64,000 nucleotides of DNA from the NCBI RefSeq assembly GCF_009649845.1, contig NZ_WJIE01000001.1:1411054-1475053 (forward strand), read 5' to 3'. This document shows, piece by piece, positions 54,190 to 64,000 of the stretch (positions are counted from its first letter, which is position 1; each line of letters opens with the position of its first letter). This stretch comes from Polyangium spumosum (GTDB lineage Bacteria; Myxococcota_A; Polyangia; Polyangiales; Polyangiaceae). Below the pieces are notes generated by a model. The model did no database searches and was not told where the DNA came from. It worked only from the letters and a program-made list of their open reading frames with translations. A program made the position numbers and the translations under genes.

Positions 54190-55185
54190 ATGGCGCGACG
54201 CGCGCGCAAATTCGGCGTGGCCGTGCTCGGTGTCGTCGTCGCCCTCTCCCTGATCGGCGCGGTGTACCAGCAGATCGGCCAGTCGCTGGATCGCCGCGCC
54301 GTCGTCGCGAAGGGCCGTATGATCACCGTCCACGGCGCCGCGATGCACCTCCATTGCACGGGCGCGGGGTCTCCGACGGTCGTCCTCGAGGCGGGCGCGA
54401 TGGGCTTCACGCAGGTATGGGCGTGGGTGCAGCCGAAGCTCGCCGAGCGCGCGCGCGTCTGTTCGTACGACCGCGCCGGGCTCGGCTGGAGCGAAGACGC
54501 CGCGACGCATGACGGCGCCGCCGCTTCCGCGCGATTACGGGCGCTGCTCGAAAACGCGGGCGAAGAGGGCCCCTACATGCTGGTCGGGCATTCGATGGGC
54601 GGCGCGCTCGTCCGCATCTTCGCGGCGCGATATCCCGGAGACGTCGTCGCCCTCGCTTTCGTCGACCCGTCGCACCCCGATCAGCTCGATCGTTATCCCA
54701 CCGAGGTGCGGGCGTCGCAAGCACGGGTCGCGAGGGTGATGAAAGCCTCCGCAGCATTCTCTTACGTCGGTCTGATGCGCCTGACGAACGCGGTCGGGCG
54801 CCTCAACGCCGGCCTGCCCGAGGACGATTACCGCGCCGCATGCATGTTCTCCTCCGCGCCCGAGCACCTCGGCGCCTCCGGGGAAGAGCTCGCCGCCTGG
54901 GACACGACGATGAAGGCCGCCCGCGCCAATCGAACGCTGGGGGATCGACCCCTCCTCGTGCTGAGCGCGACGGAGCCCATGCAGGGGATGAGCCGGGAGA
55001 TCCTCGACCTCGGCCGGCAAATGCACGCGGAGATCGCGGCGCTCTCCACGCGCGGCCGGCACGTGTCCATCAAAGGCGCCGACCACATGTCGATCCTCAC
55101 CACGCGGGATCACGCGGAGCGCGTGGCCGAGCTCATCGGCGAGACGCTCACCGAAGCGAGGCGGCGGCTCGAAAAGGGGGAGTGA
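54190..55185 (+). CDS. Alpha/beta hydrolase, membrane-anchored
   Basis: 331 residues from the ATG at 54190 (GGAAG upstream); ATGs at 54148 and 54109 are possible but extend past a plausible membrane anchor. The N-terminal hydrophobic stretch is KFGVAVLGVVVALSLIGAVY. The triad is readable: nucleophile in VGHSMGGAL (GHSMGG), acid in FVDPSHPDQ, histidine in GADHMSI. Oxyanion and cap regions are typical (TVVLEAGAMGFTQVW). Substrate unknown. It overlaps the convergent ATP-grasp gene by 38 bases. Confidence 0.88.
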   Translation: MARRARKFGVAVLGVVVALSLIGAVYQQIGQSLDRRAVVAKGRMITVHGAAMHLHCTGAGSPTVVLEAGAMGFTQVWAWVQPKLAERARVCSYDRAGLGWSEDAATHDGAAASARLRALLENAGEEGPYMLVGHSMGGALVRIFAARYPGDVVALAFVDPSHPDQLDRYPTEVRASQARVARVMKASAAFSYVGLMRLTNAVGRLNAGLPEDDYRAACMFSSAPEHLGASGEELAAWDTTMKAARANRTLGDRPLLVLSATEPMQGMSREILDLGRQMHAEIAALSTRGRHVSIKGADHMSILTTRDHAERVAELIGETLTEARRRLEKGE

Positions 55186-56158
55186 CACCCTCACGCCCCC
55201 CCCGCCCGATCGCACACCGAAGCACATGCTCCAGAAACCCTCGATGCCCGATCGGATCGTGCCGCAGGATCATGTCCGCGCTGCCCTCCGCCCCCGGGGC
55301 ATAAAAGATCCCGCAGTTCGTGTTGACCTCCAGGAACCACGCCTCCCCCCGGGTATCCACGCGGAAATCACAACGCGCGTAACTCACGCCCCCGATCCCC
55401 ACGAAGACCCGCCGCGTGAGCTCCTTCAGCCGCTCCGCCAGGCCCTCGTCTTCACACGGGCGCCATGCGAGCCCGGCGTAGTTCACCCATTTCAGGTCGA
55501 AATGCTTGAACGTCTCGCCCTCCGGGAAGGCGCAGCGGAAGGGCGTGAACAGGAGCGGCGCGGCGGGGTCGTCCGGGTTCTCCGCCACGAGGACGGTGTA
55601 TTCGTCGCCCTCGATGAACACCTCGATCAGCGCCTCGCCGGCGAGCGATAACATTTCACGCGCCCGCGTCGCGAGCTCGCCAGGCGTCCGGACGCGCGAC
55701 GCCGCCGTCATGCCCACGCTGCCGCTGCCGTCGAAATGCTTGACGATGAGCGGGAATGGCAAGCAGCGCGCCGCACGCTCGATGTCCTCGTCGCTCCGGG
55801 CAAAGACAAACGCCGGCGTGGGGACCCCGAGCTCGAGGGCGGATTGTTTCATCTCGGCCTTCGTGAGCGCGTAGAGGCGCGACGTCGCGCCGGTGAAGGG
55901 CAAGGCGCGGCGTTCGAGCTCTTGCACGACCTCGATGCCCGCGATGTCCTCGAGCCAGGTCCCGTCGCAGAGGTTGAGAAAGACGTCGTATCCCTTCGCC
56001 ACGAGCGCCGGGAGCTTCGACGCCGCCTCGCCCTTGCGCAAGGGTATGGTGTCGACCTCGTGCCCCGAGAGCCATCGATGCGGCTCGGGGAGCGGGTCGT
56101 ACGCGGCGACCGGCGACGAGCCCGCCTCGTAAGGCGAGACGAGGACGCAGATACGCAT
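55148..56158 (-). CDS. ATP-grasp ligase (D-alanine-D-alanine ligase-like)
   Basis: 336 residues. A short N-terminal pre-ATP-grasp domain leads to the ATP-grasp core: PFPLIVKHFDGSGSVGM (lysine loop), EVFIEGDEYTVLVAENP, and the metal-binding FLEVNTNCGIFYAPG. The small N-terminal half and core resemble D-Ala-D-Ala ligases and other peptide ligases. There is no link to the microviridin-type genes further on. The substrate is not readable. It starts six bases after the transporter stop and so shares its operon. Confidence 0.8.
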   Translation of the reverse strand: MRICVLVSPYEAGSSPVAAYDPLPEPHRWLSGHEVDTIPLRKGEAASKLPALVAKGYDVFLNLCDGTWLEDIAGIEVVQELERRALPFTGATSRLYALTKAEMKQSALELGVPTPAFVFARSDEDIERAARCLPFPLIVKHFDGSGSVGMTAASRVRTPGELATRAREMLSLAGEALIEVFIEGDEYTVLVAENPDDPAAPLLFTPFRCAFPEGETFKHFDLKWVNYAGLAWRPCEDEGLAERLKELTRRVFVGIGGVSYARCDFRVDTRGEAWFLEVNTNCGIFYAPGAEGSADMILRHDPIGHRGFLEHVLRCAIGRGGREGVTPPFRAAASLR

Positions 56159-56164
56159 GCTCGT

Positions 56165-57538
56165 TCAGCCCTGCCCTTCCATGTCCTTCGTCACCCGCGC
56201 CTCGGGATACCTCGCGAACGATAACGCGGCGAAGAGCAGGATCACGGTCGCCAAGGGCCCCGTGACCTGCACGCCGAGCGGCCTGTCCGCCGAGCTGCCG
56301 AGCGCGTCCTTCACCCACTGGAACACGCCCGTCGAGACGCCGAGCGAGATCTTCTGCAAGAAGCCCTGCGCCCCGAAGAACATGGCCTCGCGCCGCTCGC
56401 CCGTCCGCCGCGTGGACGCCTCGCACACGTCCGCGAGGATGGCGTTCGGGATGGCCATGAAGATGGCAATCGGCACGCCCGCGAGCGCAAAGACGGCCAT
56501 GCCGATCCGCACGTCGCGGACCACGGGCACGAGCGCCATGAGAACGCCGAACAGGAGGGCCGAGGCGATCATCGCGCCCTTCTTCGAGATGCGGCGCGTG
56601 ATGCCGCCGAGCAGCGGGAACACGAGCGCGGCCACGCCGAACATCGGGCCGAGCAGCTTGCCCACCTCCGCGAGCGGTCGGCCCATGAGGACCTCGACAT
56701 AAAAGGGCACGCCCGTCGAGATCATGTTGAAGGCGAAAAAATAAAACGTGTAGCCGAAGACGTAGGGCAAAAAGGCGCGGTCCGCGAACGTGGCCCGGAG
56801 CGAGGCGACGAGGCCGAGGTGGCTCGGCGCGGATTCGATCTCGTCTCCACGGACCGAGAGGCGCCGCTCGTCGACGAAGAGGACGGGCAGGAGCATCAGG
56901 ACGAACGAGAGGATCGCGAGGGCCGCGGCCATCGTCTGGAGCTCGTCTCGAACATCTCCGCCTTTGCCGAGGAAGAGGGCCGGGGCGACGACCATCACGA
57001 AGAGCGCGCCGAGCAGGGCCGCGGCGGCGAGCAGGGTGGAGAGCGAGGTGTTCTCCTGCTTGTCGGGCGCGATCTCGGGCAGGAGCGCGAGGTACGGCGC
57101 GACGTACACCGAATACATCGCGTAATAGGCCGTGAGCATGGCCCCGAGCCAGACGACGTTGAGGAGCGAGGAGGCGGGCGTGGGCGGGAAAAAGATGAGG
57201 CCCCCCGTGAGCGCGAGGGGAAAGACGCCCGCGAGCATGAAGGCGCGGCGGCGGCCGAGGCGGTGGCGGCTGCGGTCGGACCAGTTGGCGACGATCGGAT
57301 CCCAGAAGGTATCGAAGCCACGCGCGACGAGGTTGAGGAGGAGGTAGGTCGGGATCGCGCCGGCCAGGAAGGCGGGGATCAAGGCCGTGCCCTTGTCGTC
57401 GGGCGGCGCGTAGAGGCGCAGGACGTAGGTCGTGACGAGCTGGTAGCCGAGCACGTTCCCGGTGTTCCCCGCGGCGTAGACGAGCTTCCTGAAAAGCGAG
57501 AGCCTGGCCCGAGGGACGGCGGCGGCGAGGGCGGTCAT
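56165..57538 (-). CDS. GPH-type sugar:cation symporter
   Basis: 457 residues from the ATG at 57538 with about twelve helices. KLVYAAGNTGNVLGYQLVTTYVLRLY near the N terminus, GFDTFWDPIVANWSDRSRHRLGRRRAFM (the GPH D-P-x-x-G-x-W-S/x-D-R signature) and the paired charged residues mark the glycoside-pentoside-hexuronide family. It would import a sugar with Na+ or H+. It shares a 71-base divergent promoter with the secreted glycosidase, and the palindrome there suggests joint regulation. It forms an operon with the ATP-grasp gene that follows. Confidence 0.88.
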   Translation of the reverse strand: MTALAAAVPRARLSLFRKLVYAAGNTGNVLGYQLVTTYVLRLYAPPDDKGTALIPAFLAGAIPTYLLLNLVARGFDTFWDPIVANWSDRSRHRLGRRRAFMLAGVFPLALTGGLIFFPPTPASSLLNVVWLGAMLTAYYAMYSVYVAPYLALLPEIAPDKQENTSLSTLLAAAALLGALFVMVVAPALFLGKGGDVRDELQTMAAALAILSFVLMLLPVLFVDERRLSVRGDEIESAPSHLGLVASLRATFADRAFLPYVFGYTFYFFAFNMISTGVPFYVEVLMGRPLAEVGKLLGPMFGVAALVFPLLGGITRRISKKGAMIASALLFGVLMALVPVVRDVRIGMAVFALAGVPIAIFMAIPNAILADVCEASTRRTGERREAMFFGAQGFLQKISLGVSTGVFQWVKDALGSSADRPLGVQVTGPLATVILLFAALSFARYPEARVTKDMEGQG

Positions 57539-57554
57539 CGGCCGAGCACGATAC

Positions 57555-57577
57555 CCCGAACCGGTTCGGGCTTGACA
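57555..57577. promoter_or_regulatory. Perfect 16-bp palindrome (LacI-like operator) next to a TTGACA
   Basis: CCCGAACCGGTTCGGG at 57555-57570 is a perfect palindrome with the AACCGGTT core common to LacI-family sites. It lies between a sugar transporter and a glycosidase gene that diverge. TTGACA at 57572-57577, directly adjacent, is a candidate -35 for the glycosidase gene. The expected -10 position (57595-57600) is weak. No LacI gene is in the window. Confidence 0.65.
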
Positions 57578-57609
57578 AGTGGGTCGAAACCACGACGTGT
57601 TTTCTCCCC

Positions 57610-60337
<2,728 letters not shown>

Positions 60338-60354
<17 letters not shown>

Positions 60355-61336
60355 AGGCGCGGCGCGCGCCCGACGCGCCGACGAGGACGTCGACGAGGGC
60401 GGCGACCATGGGGTGGTGCGGCGGGTTCGCCTCGAGCCAGAAGAACTCGCCGGCCGGGTTGACCTCGAGCAGCACGTAGTCCCCCTCGGGCGTCACGATG
60501 AAATCGGCGGCGCCGTATTGCATGCCCACCATGTCCTGATAACGACCGAGCGCCTCCTCGACGTGCCGCGGCAGGTCGTGGTGGCGCCACTGGTCGATCG
60601 TCTCGAGCCCCTTGTTCCGCCAGTCGACGTCGGCGCCCTCGAAGCGCGGGGAGTCGATCCGCGCGGCGAAGATCTTGTTGCCGAAGACCGTGGCGCGCAC
60701 CTCGAAGGCTTTTTCGACCCGCTCCTGGAAATACATCGGGCAGAGGCGGAGCTGCTCGAGCCGCGCGAGCGTCTCGGGGCCGACCTCGGTCGTCATCACG
60801 ACCTGGAGCTTGCCGTCGTCCTTCACGAAGGGCTCGGGGCTGAGCATCTTGACGATGGCGCCCCCGGGGCACGAGGCGAGGAAGGCGCGCGCCTTGGCCG
60901 GGTCGTTCGTGCCGAGGGTGCGCGGCGTACGAATGCCGGCCTCGCGGAAGATGCGCTGGTGCAATGGCTTGTGGTCGCTGCCGCGGACGCGGGCGTAGGG
61001 GTCGACCTTGAAGGCGGGGCAGGCGGCGAGCACGCCCTGGAGGAAGCGCTCGGTCTCGGCAAAGACCATTTTCTTGTGGCCCGGGTGCATGGCCTCCGGC
61101 AAAAGGGCGGGCTTGTGATAGCGGCGCCCCCAGATGGCGTCGCCCGCGCCGATGGCGTGGCCATTGAAGAGGAACACCTCGCCCTCCGGCTCCTGGCCGA
61201 AGGTGATGCTCGCCTTCACCGGAAAATCGCTGAGGTAGAAGACGACGGGCTCGGCGCCGCGCCCACGTACCTCGTCGGCCACGCGCTCGATGAAGGGAGG
61301 GGCGTCATTCTTGTGCGTGAGGATGAGAACTTTCAT
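60338..61336 (-). CDS. MvdC/MvdD-like graspetide ATP-grasp ligase (second)
   Basis: 332 residues from the ATG at 61336, which overlaps the stop of the other ligase (61333) as ATGA. The N terminus KVLILTHKNDAPPFIERVAD is the typical start of microviridin ligases. Later comes FQERVEKAFEVRATVFGNKIF (ATP/peptide binding) and DFIVTPEGDYVLLEVNPAGEFFWLE (metal site E-x-N). In microviridin clusters one such enzyme forms ester bonds and the other amide bonds; I cannot tell which this is. It is the last gene of the graspetide operon. Confidence 0.9.
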
Positions 61337-62316
61337 GGTTCGTCGTTCTCCCGGAGGAGGGTCTCTGCGATGGAGGCGGCGATGGGGAGGCCGAGCTCGG
61401 CTTCGAGCATGCCCCATTCGCCGGTGGGGTTGACTTCGAGGAACACGGTCTCGCCGCTCGGGGTCACGATGAGGTCGAGGCAACCCTGCGAGAGGCCGAG
61501 GCGGCGCATGAGCGCGGCGAGTTTCTTTTTGATCGACGCGTCGAGGACGTGCGGCGTCCAGGCTCCCGCCCCGGAGAAGCGCCAGTCGGCGCCGCATTGT
61601 TTCCCGTCGAGCGCGCCCGTCCACGCGGCCCCGCCGGCCCAGGCGACGCGGAGCTCGAGGGCCTTCGGGATCTCCTCCTGGAAGATCATCGGCCCGCGGC
61701 GGAGCGCGTCGAGGCGGGCGAGGTCGTCGCGGCGAAGGCGGCGCGTGGGGAAGGCGCGGGCCGATCGCATCCCGTATTCGAGCGGCGAATGCAATTTGCA
61801 GACGACGCGCCCGTCGTGGGCCTCGAAGAGGGCGCGGACGGCGTCCGGGTCCGAGGTGTATCGCGTGTCCGGGATCCGGAGGCCACACGCGCGCGCGAGC
61901 CGGAGCTGGAGAGGCTTGTTCTCCGCGGCCCGGACGTGATCGGGCGGGTCGACGAAGCGCCCTTCGAGGAGCGAGAGCGCGCCCCAGAAGAGGGTAAACG
62001 CCTCGCGATTGACGGCGGCGAGGTCGGCCTCCGCCATTGCCTTCGCCTGGATGCGCGGCCACGCGCGCCAGAGCCAGATGGAGTCGGGCCGGAGGTGCTC
62101 GCCGCGCGCCCATACCGCGCCGGGCTCGTCCGCGGCGAGGGAGAGGCCGAAGGTGCCGTCCTCGAAGAGGCGATCGGTGTCGAGGCGAAGGGGGCGCGCG
62201 CCGCGGAGGCGTAGCTCCTCCGCGACGCGCTCGGTGACGAAGGGCTCCTTCGCGTGGGAGAGCAGGAGGACCGTCTTCGATACCAAAACCGTCACCTCGT
62301 CCGGGTAAAGAATCAC
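61333..62316 (-). CDS. MvdC/MvdD-like graspetide ATP-grasp ligase (first)
   Basis: 327 residues from the GTG at 62316; GGGAGGAG sits just one base upstream, which is too close, so a start slightly downstream (GTG at 62292) is possible. Conserved parts are KTVLLLSHAKEPFVTERVAEEL, LDTDRLFED (MvdD-like), MIFQEEIPKALELRVAW and LDLIVTPSGETVFLEVNPTGEWGML. It follows the precursor gene by 23 bases. The two ligases would close omega-ester and omega-amide rings on the precursor core. Confidence 0.9.
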   Translation of the reverse strand: MILYPDEVTVLVSKTVLLLSHAKEPFVTERVAEELRLRGARPLRLDTDRLFEDGTFGLSLAADEPGAVWARGEHLRPDSIWLWRAWPRIQAKAMAEADLAAVNREAFTLFWGALSLLEGRFVDPPDHVRAAENKPLQLRLARACGLRIPDTRYTSDPDAVRALFEAHDGRVVCKLHSPLEYGMRSARAFPTRRLRRDDLARLDALRRGPMIFQEEIPKALELRVAWAGGAAWTGALDGKQCGADWRFSGAGAWTPHVLDASIKKKLAALMRRLGLSQGCLDLIVTPSGETVFLEVNPTGEWGMLEAELGLPIAASIAETLLRENDEP

Positions 62317-62339
62317 GCTCCTCCCAGGCCCTCACGCGA

Positions 62340-62543
62340 TCAGCCGTAATCGCAGTACGGCTTGTACGTGAAGCAGTCGTCGTCGTCGGACGGGTACTTC
62401 TTCGTGCACTCGCTGTCGAGGCAATGGTACGTCGGCGCGGGGCCGCCGCTCGTGTTCAGCTCCGTCGACTGGTTCGGCTGGTCGTCCACGAGGAGGTGGG
62501 CGAAGAGCGGGGTCATGTTTTCGTCGTCGTTCGGCAGGGACAT
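62340..62543 (-). CDS. Graspetide (microviridin-type) precursor peptide
   Basis: 67 residues with AAGGAGAG six bases before the ATG. The leader holds P12-L-F-A-H-L-L18, matching the PFFARFL helix that microviridin ligases bind. The core holds T47-K-K-Y-P-S-D53-D-D-D56, matching the T-x-K-Y-P-S-D core motif. The usual W-E-E acceptors are replaced by Asp, and four cysteines (41, 46, 57, 64) flank the motif. Ring links would be expected at Thr47, Ser52 and Lys49 with Asp53-56; this is inferred from the known family. The extra tail (CFTYKPYCDYG) has no counterpart in canonical microviridins that I know of. Confidence 0.9.
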   Translation of the reverse strand: MSLPNDDENMTPLFAHLLVDDQPNQSTELNTSGGPAPTYHCLDSECTKKYPSDDDDCFTYKPYCDYG

Positions 62544-62638
62544 GGTGTCTCTCCTTCGATCCGGTCACGTCGAATCGCTTCGACACCCAGCCTTACGCGC
62601 CCGGCCCGTCGTTCTGGACAGGCCGCCGAGATAATTTT

Positions 62639-64000
62639 TCAGCGATAGCCGGAGGCCTGGAGGTGGAAGAGGGTCGCGTAGCGGCCCTTCGCGGCGAGGA
62701 GGGCCTCGTGGTCGCCGCGCTCGATGGCGCGCCCGCCCTCCATGACGAGGATCTCGTCGGCGAGGCGGACGGTGGAGAAGCGATGCGAGACGAGGAGGGC
62801 CATGCGACCCTCGGTCTCGGCGCGGACGCGTTCGAAGAGCGCGGCCTCGGCGGCAGGATCGATCGCCGCGGTGGGCTCGTCGAAGAGGAGGAGGTCGGCG
62901 TCTTCGCGGAGGAAGGCCCGCGCGAGGGCGAGCTTCTGCCATTCGCCGCCGGAGAGCTCGACGCCGCCGGGGAACCATTTGCCGAGCCGCTGTTCGAGGC
63001 CGCCCGCGAGCCTGCCGACGACCGGGGACGCCTCGCTGCGGGCGAGCGCGCGGGCCATTCTCTCGTCGGACACGGGGGCCTCGTCGGCGCGAGGCGCGAC
63101 GTTCTCGCGGACCGTGAGCTGATAACGGACGAAATCCTGGAAGACGACGGCGAGGCGGGCCCGGAGGGCGTCGGGATCCCAGGCGGCGAGGTCTTTGCCG
63201 TCGAGCAGGACGCGCCCCGTGGTGGGCTCGTACAGGCCGGCGACGAGCTTCAGGATGGTCGATTTGCCGGAGCCATTCTCGCCGACGAGGGCGAGCTTTT
63301 TGCCGGGGGGAAGGAAGAAGTCGACGCCGGCGAGGGCCGGCCGCTTGGAGCCCGGATAGGTGAAGCCGACGTTCTCGAAGCGGAGCCCCTTCTCGTCGCG
63401 CGCGGGCGCCGCGAGGAGAAGGTCCTTGCGCGGGGGGACGGGGAGATCGAGGAAGCCATAGAGGTTTCCGAGGTATTGCTGGTCCATGTAGAGACCACGC
63501 AAGCCGCCGAGGGCCTGCTTGAGCGCGCCGTCGCCTTGCTTGAACGTGACGAGCGCGAGGCCGAGATCCCCGACGGTGAGCTCAAGCGCGAGGGCGCGGA
63601 GGGCGACGTAGACGTAGACGGAATAAAAGAGGCCAAGCGCGACGAGGTCGGCGCCGAGGCCGACGAGGAGGCGCTTGCGCGCGAGGGACTGGTCTTCGTC
63701 GAAGACGAGCGAAAAGACACGCTCGGCGCGGGCGAGGAAGGTGGGGCCCGTGCCGAAGAGGCGCACCTCTTTCGCGTGGTCGTCGCGGGTGAGGACCTGC
63801 TCGAAATAGGCTTGCTCGCGCGCCTCGGTGGCGCGCCGGTTCTGGAGGCGGAAGACCGCGGCGGCGAAGCGGGTCTCGGTGAGGAAGCTCGGGAGCGCGG
63901 CGAGGAGAATGGCGAGCGCGCAGAGGGGCGAGAACTGAAAGAGGAGCACGGCCGAGCCGGCGAGGACGACGAGGGCCTGGGCCATGGCGAAGAAGCCGGC
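62639..64000 (-). CDS. ABC transporter, permease-ATPase fusion (5' end outside window)
   Basis: At least 453 residues are visible; the reading frame is open through position 64000, so the N terminus lies outside. Membrane helices occupy the first part (for example VVLAGSAVLLFQFSPLCALAI; LVGLGADLVALGLFYSVYVYVALRALAL). The nucleotide-binding domain has Walker A GENGSGKST, the Q-loop VFQDF, signature ELSGGEWQ, Walker B DLLLFDEPT and switch His VSHR. This half-exporter type commonly exports peptides and precedes the graspetide precursor on the same strand, as in microviridin clusters. Whether it has a peptidase domain cannot be seen. Confidence 0.93.
   Translation of the reverse strand, partial: AGFFAMAQALVVLAGSAVLLFQFSPLCALAILLAALPSFLTETRFAAAVFRLQNRRATEAREQAYFEQVLTRDDHAKEVRLFGTGPTFLARAERVFSLVFDEDQSLARKRLLVGLGADLVALGLFYSVYVYVALRALALELTVGDLGLALVTFKQGDGALKQALGGLRGLYMDQQYLGNLYGFLDLPVPPRKDLLLAAPARDEKGLRFENVGFTYPGSKRPALAGVDFFLPPGKKLALVGENGSGKSTILKLVAGLYEPTTGRVLLDGKDLAAWDPDALRARLAVVFQDFVRYQLTVRENVAPRADEAPVSDERMARALARSEASPVVGRLAGGLEQRLGKWFPGGVELSGGEWQKLALARAFLREDADLLLFDEPTAAIDPAAEAALFERVRAETEGRMALLVSHRFSTVRLADEILVMEGGRAIERGDHEALLAAKGRYATLFHLQASGYR

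Overview
The window is very GC-rich, densely coded DNA with long antisense shadow frames. It carries many lipoproteins with Ser/Gly- or Pro-rich linkers, Hanks-type kinases (one fused to WD40 repeats), PAS/STAS and ATPase-GAF-PAS-STAS signalling proteins, an ECF sigma factor overlapping a kinase gene, and many proteins I cannot name. This fits a large-genome soil myxobacterium, most likely of the Polyangium/Sorangium group. That is inferred from style and gene content; no rRNA or tRNA is present to confirm it.

Layout. 1-9.4 kb: a SixA-like phosphatase, an orphan CCA-enzyme-type HD protein, a propeller plus coiled-coil protein with a zinc-ribbon membrane neighbour, an anchored beta-rich protein and a secreted TPR-HEAT protein. 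9.4-18.2 kb: GNAT acetyltransferase, ferritin-like protein, a small duplicated-motif protein, arginine decarboxylase (speA), an MFS exporter, a PAS-PAS-PAS-STAS protein, and a lipoprotein gene overlapping tsaD. 18.2-20.5 kb: a low-GC accessory island with a lipoprotein that ends in a GIY-YIG-like domain, followed by RraB-like and SUKH (SMI1/KNR4) genes, which looks like a toxin with two immunity proteins. 20.5-28.2 kb: a YkgJ-type cysteine-cluster protein, an active/inactive M16 peptidase pair and lipoproteins. 28.4-42 kb: a giant STAS signalling protein, a WD40 kinase, a DAACS symporter and a fused spermidine-synthase-like membrane protein. 42-46.9 kb: one apparent operon of a secreted beta-protein, a secreted beta/HEAT protein reminiscent of lipid-transfer modules, an ECF sigma factor and a membrane kinase. 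47-50 kb: tandem SEC-C paralogues. 50-53.5 kb: a lipoprotein with a low-GC HNH-like tail followed by a protein built of three tandem ~260-residue repeats. 54-60.4 kb: hydrolase, ATP-grasp ligase, GPH-type sugar transporter and a divergent secreted glycosidase around a perfect 16-bp palindrome. 60.3-64 kb: a graspetide (microviridin-type) locus with an ABC exporter (cut by the window edge), a 67-aa precursor and two MvdC/MvdD-like ATP-grasp ligases.

Most noteworthy are the graspetide locus, with an all-Asp acceptor run and four cysteines in its precursor, and two lipoprotein-borne putative nuclease loci with candidate immunity genes. One of these has a candidate immunity protein that is internally triplicated. 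All function calls are made by reading motifs and context; no database search was run.
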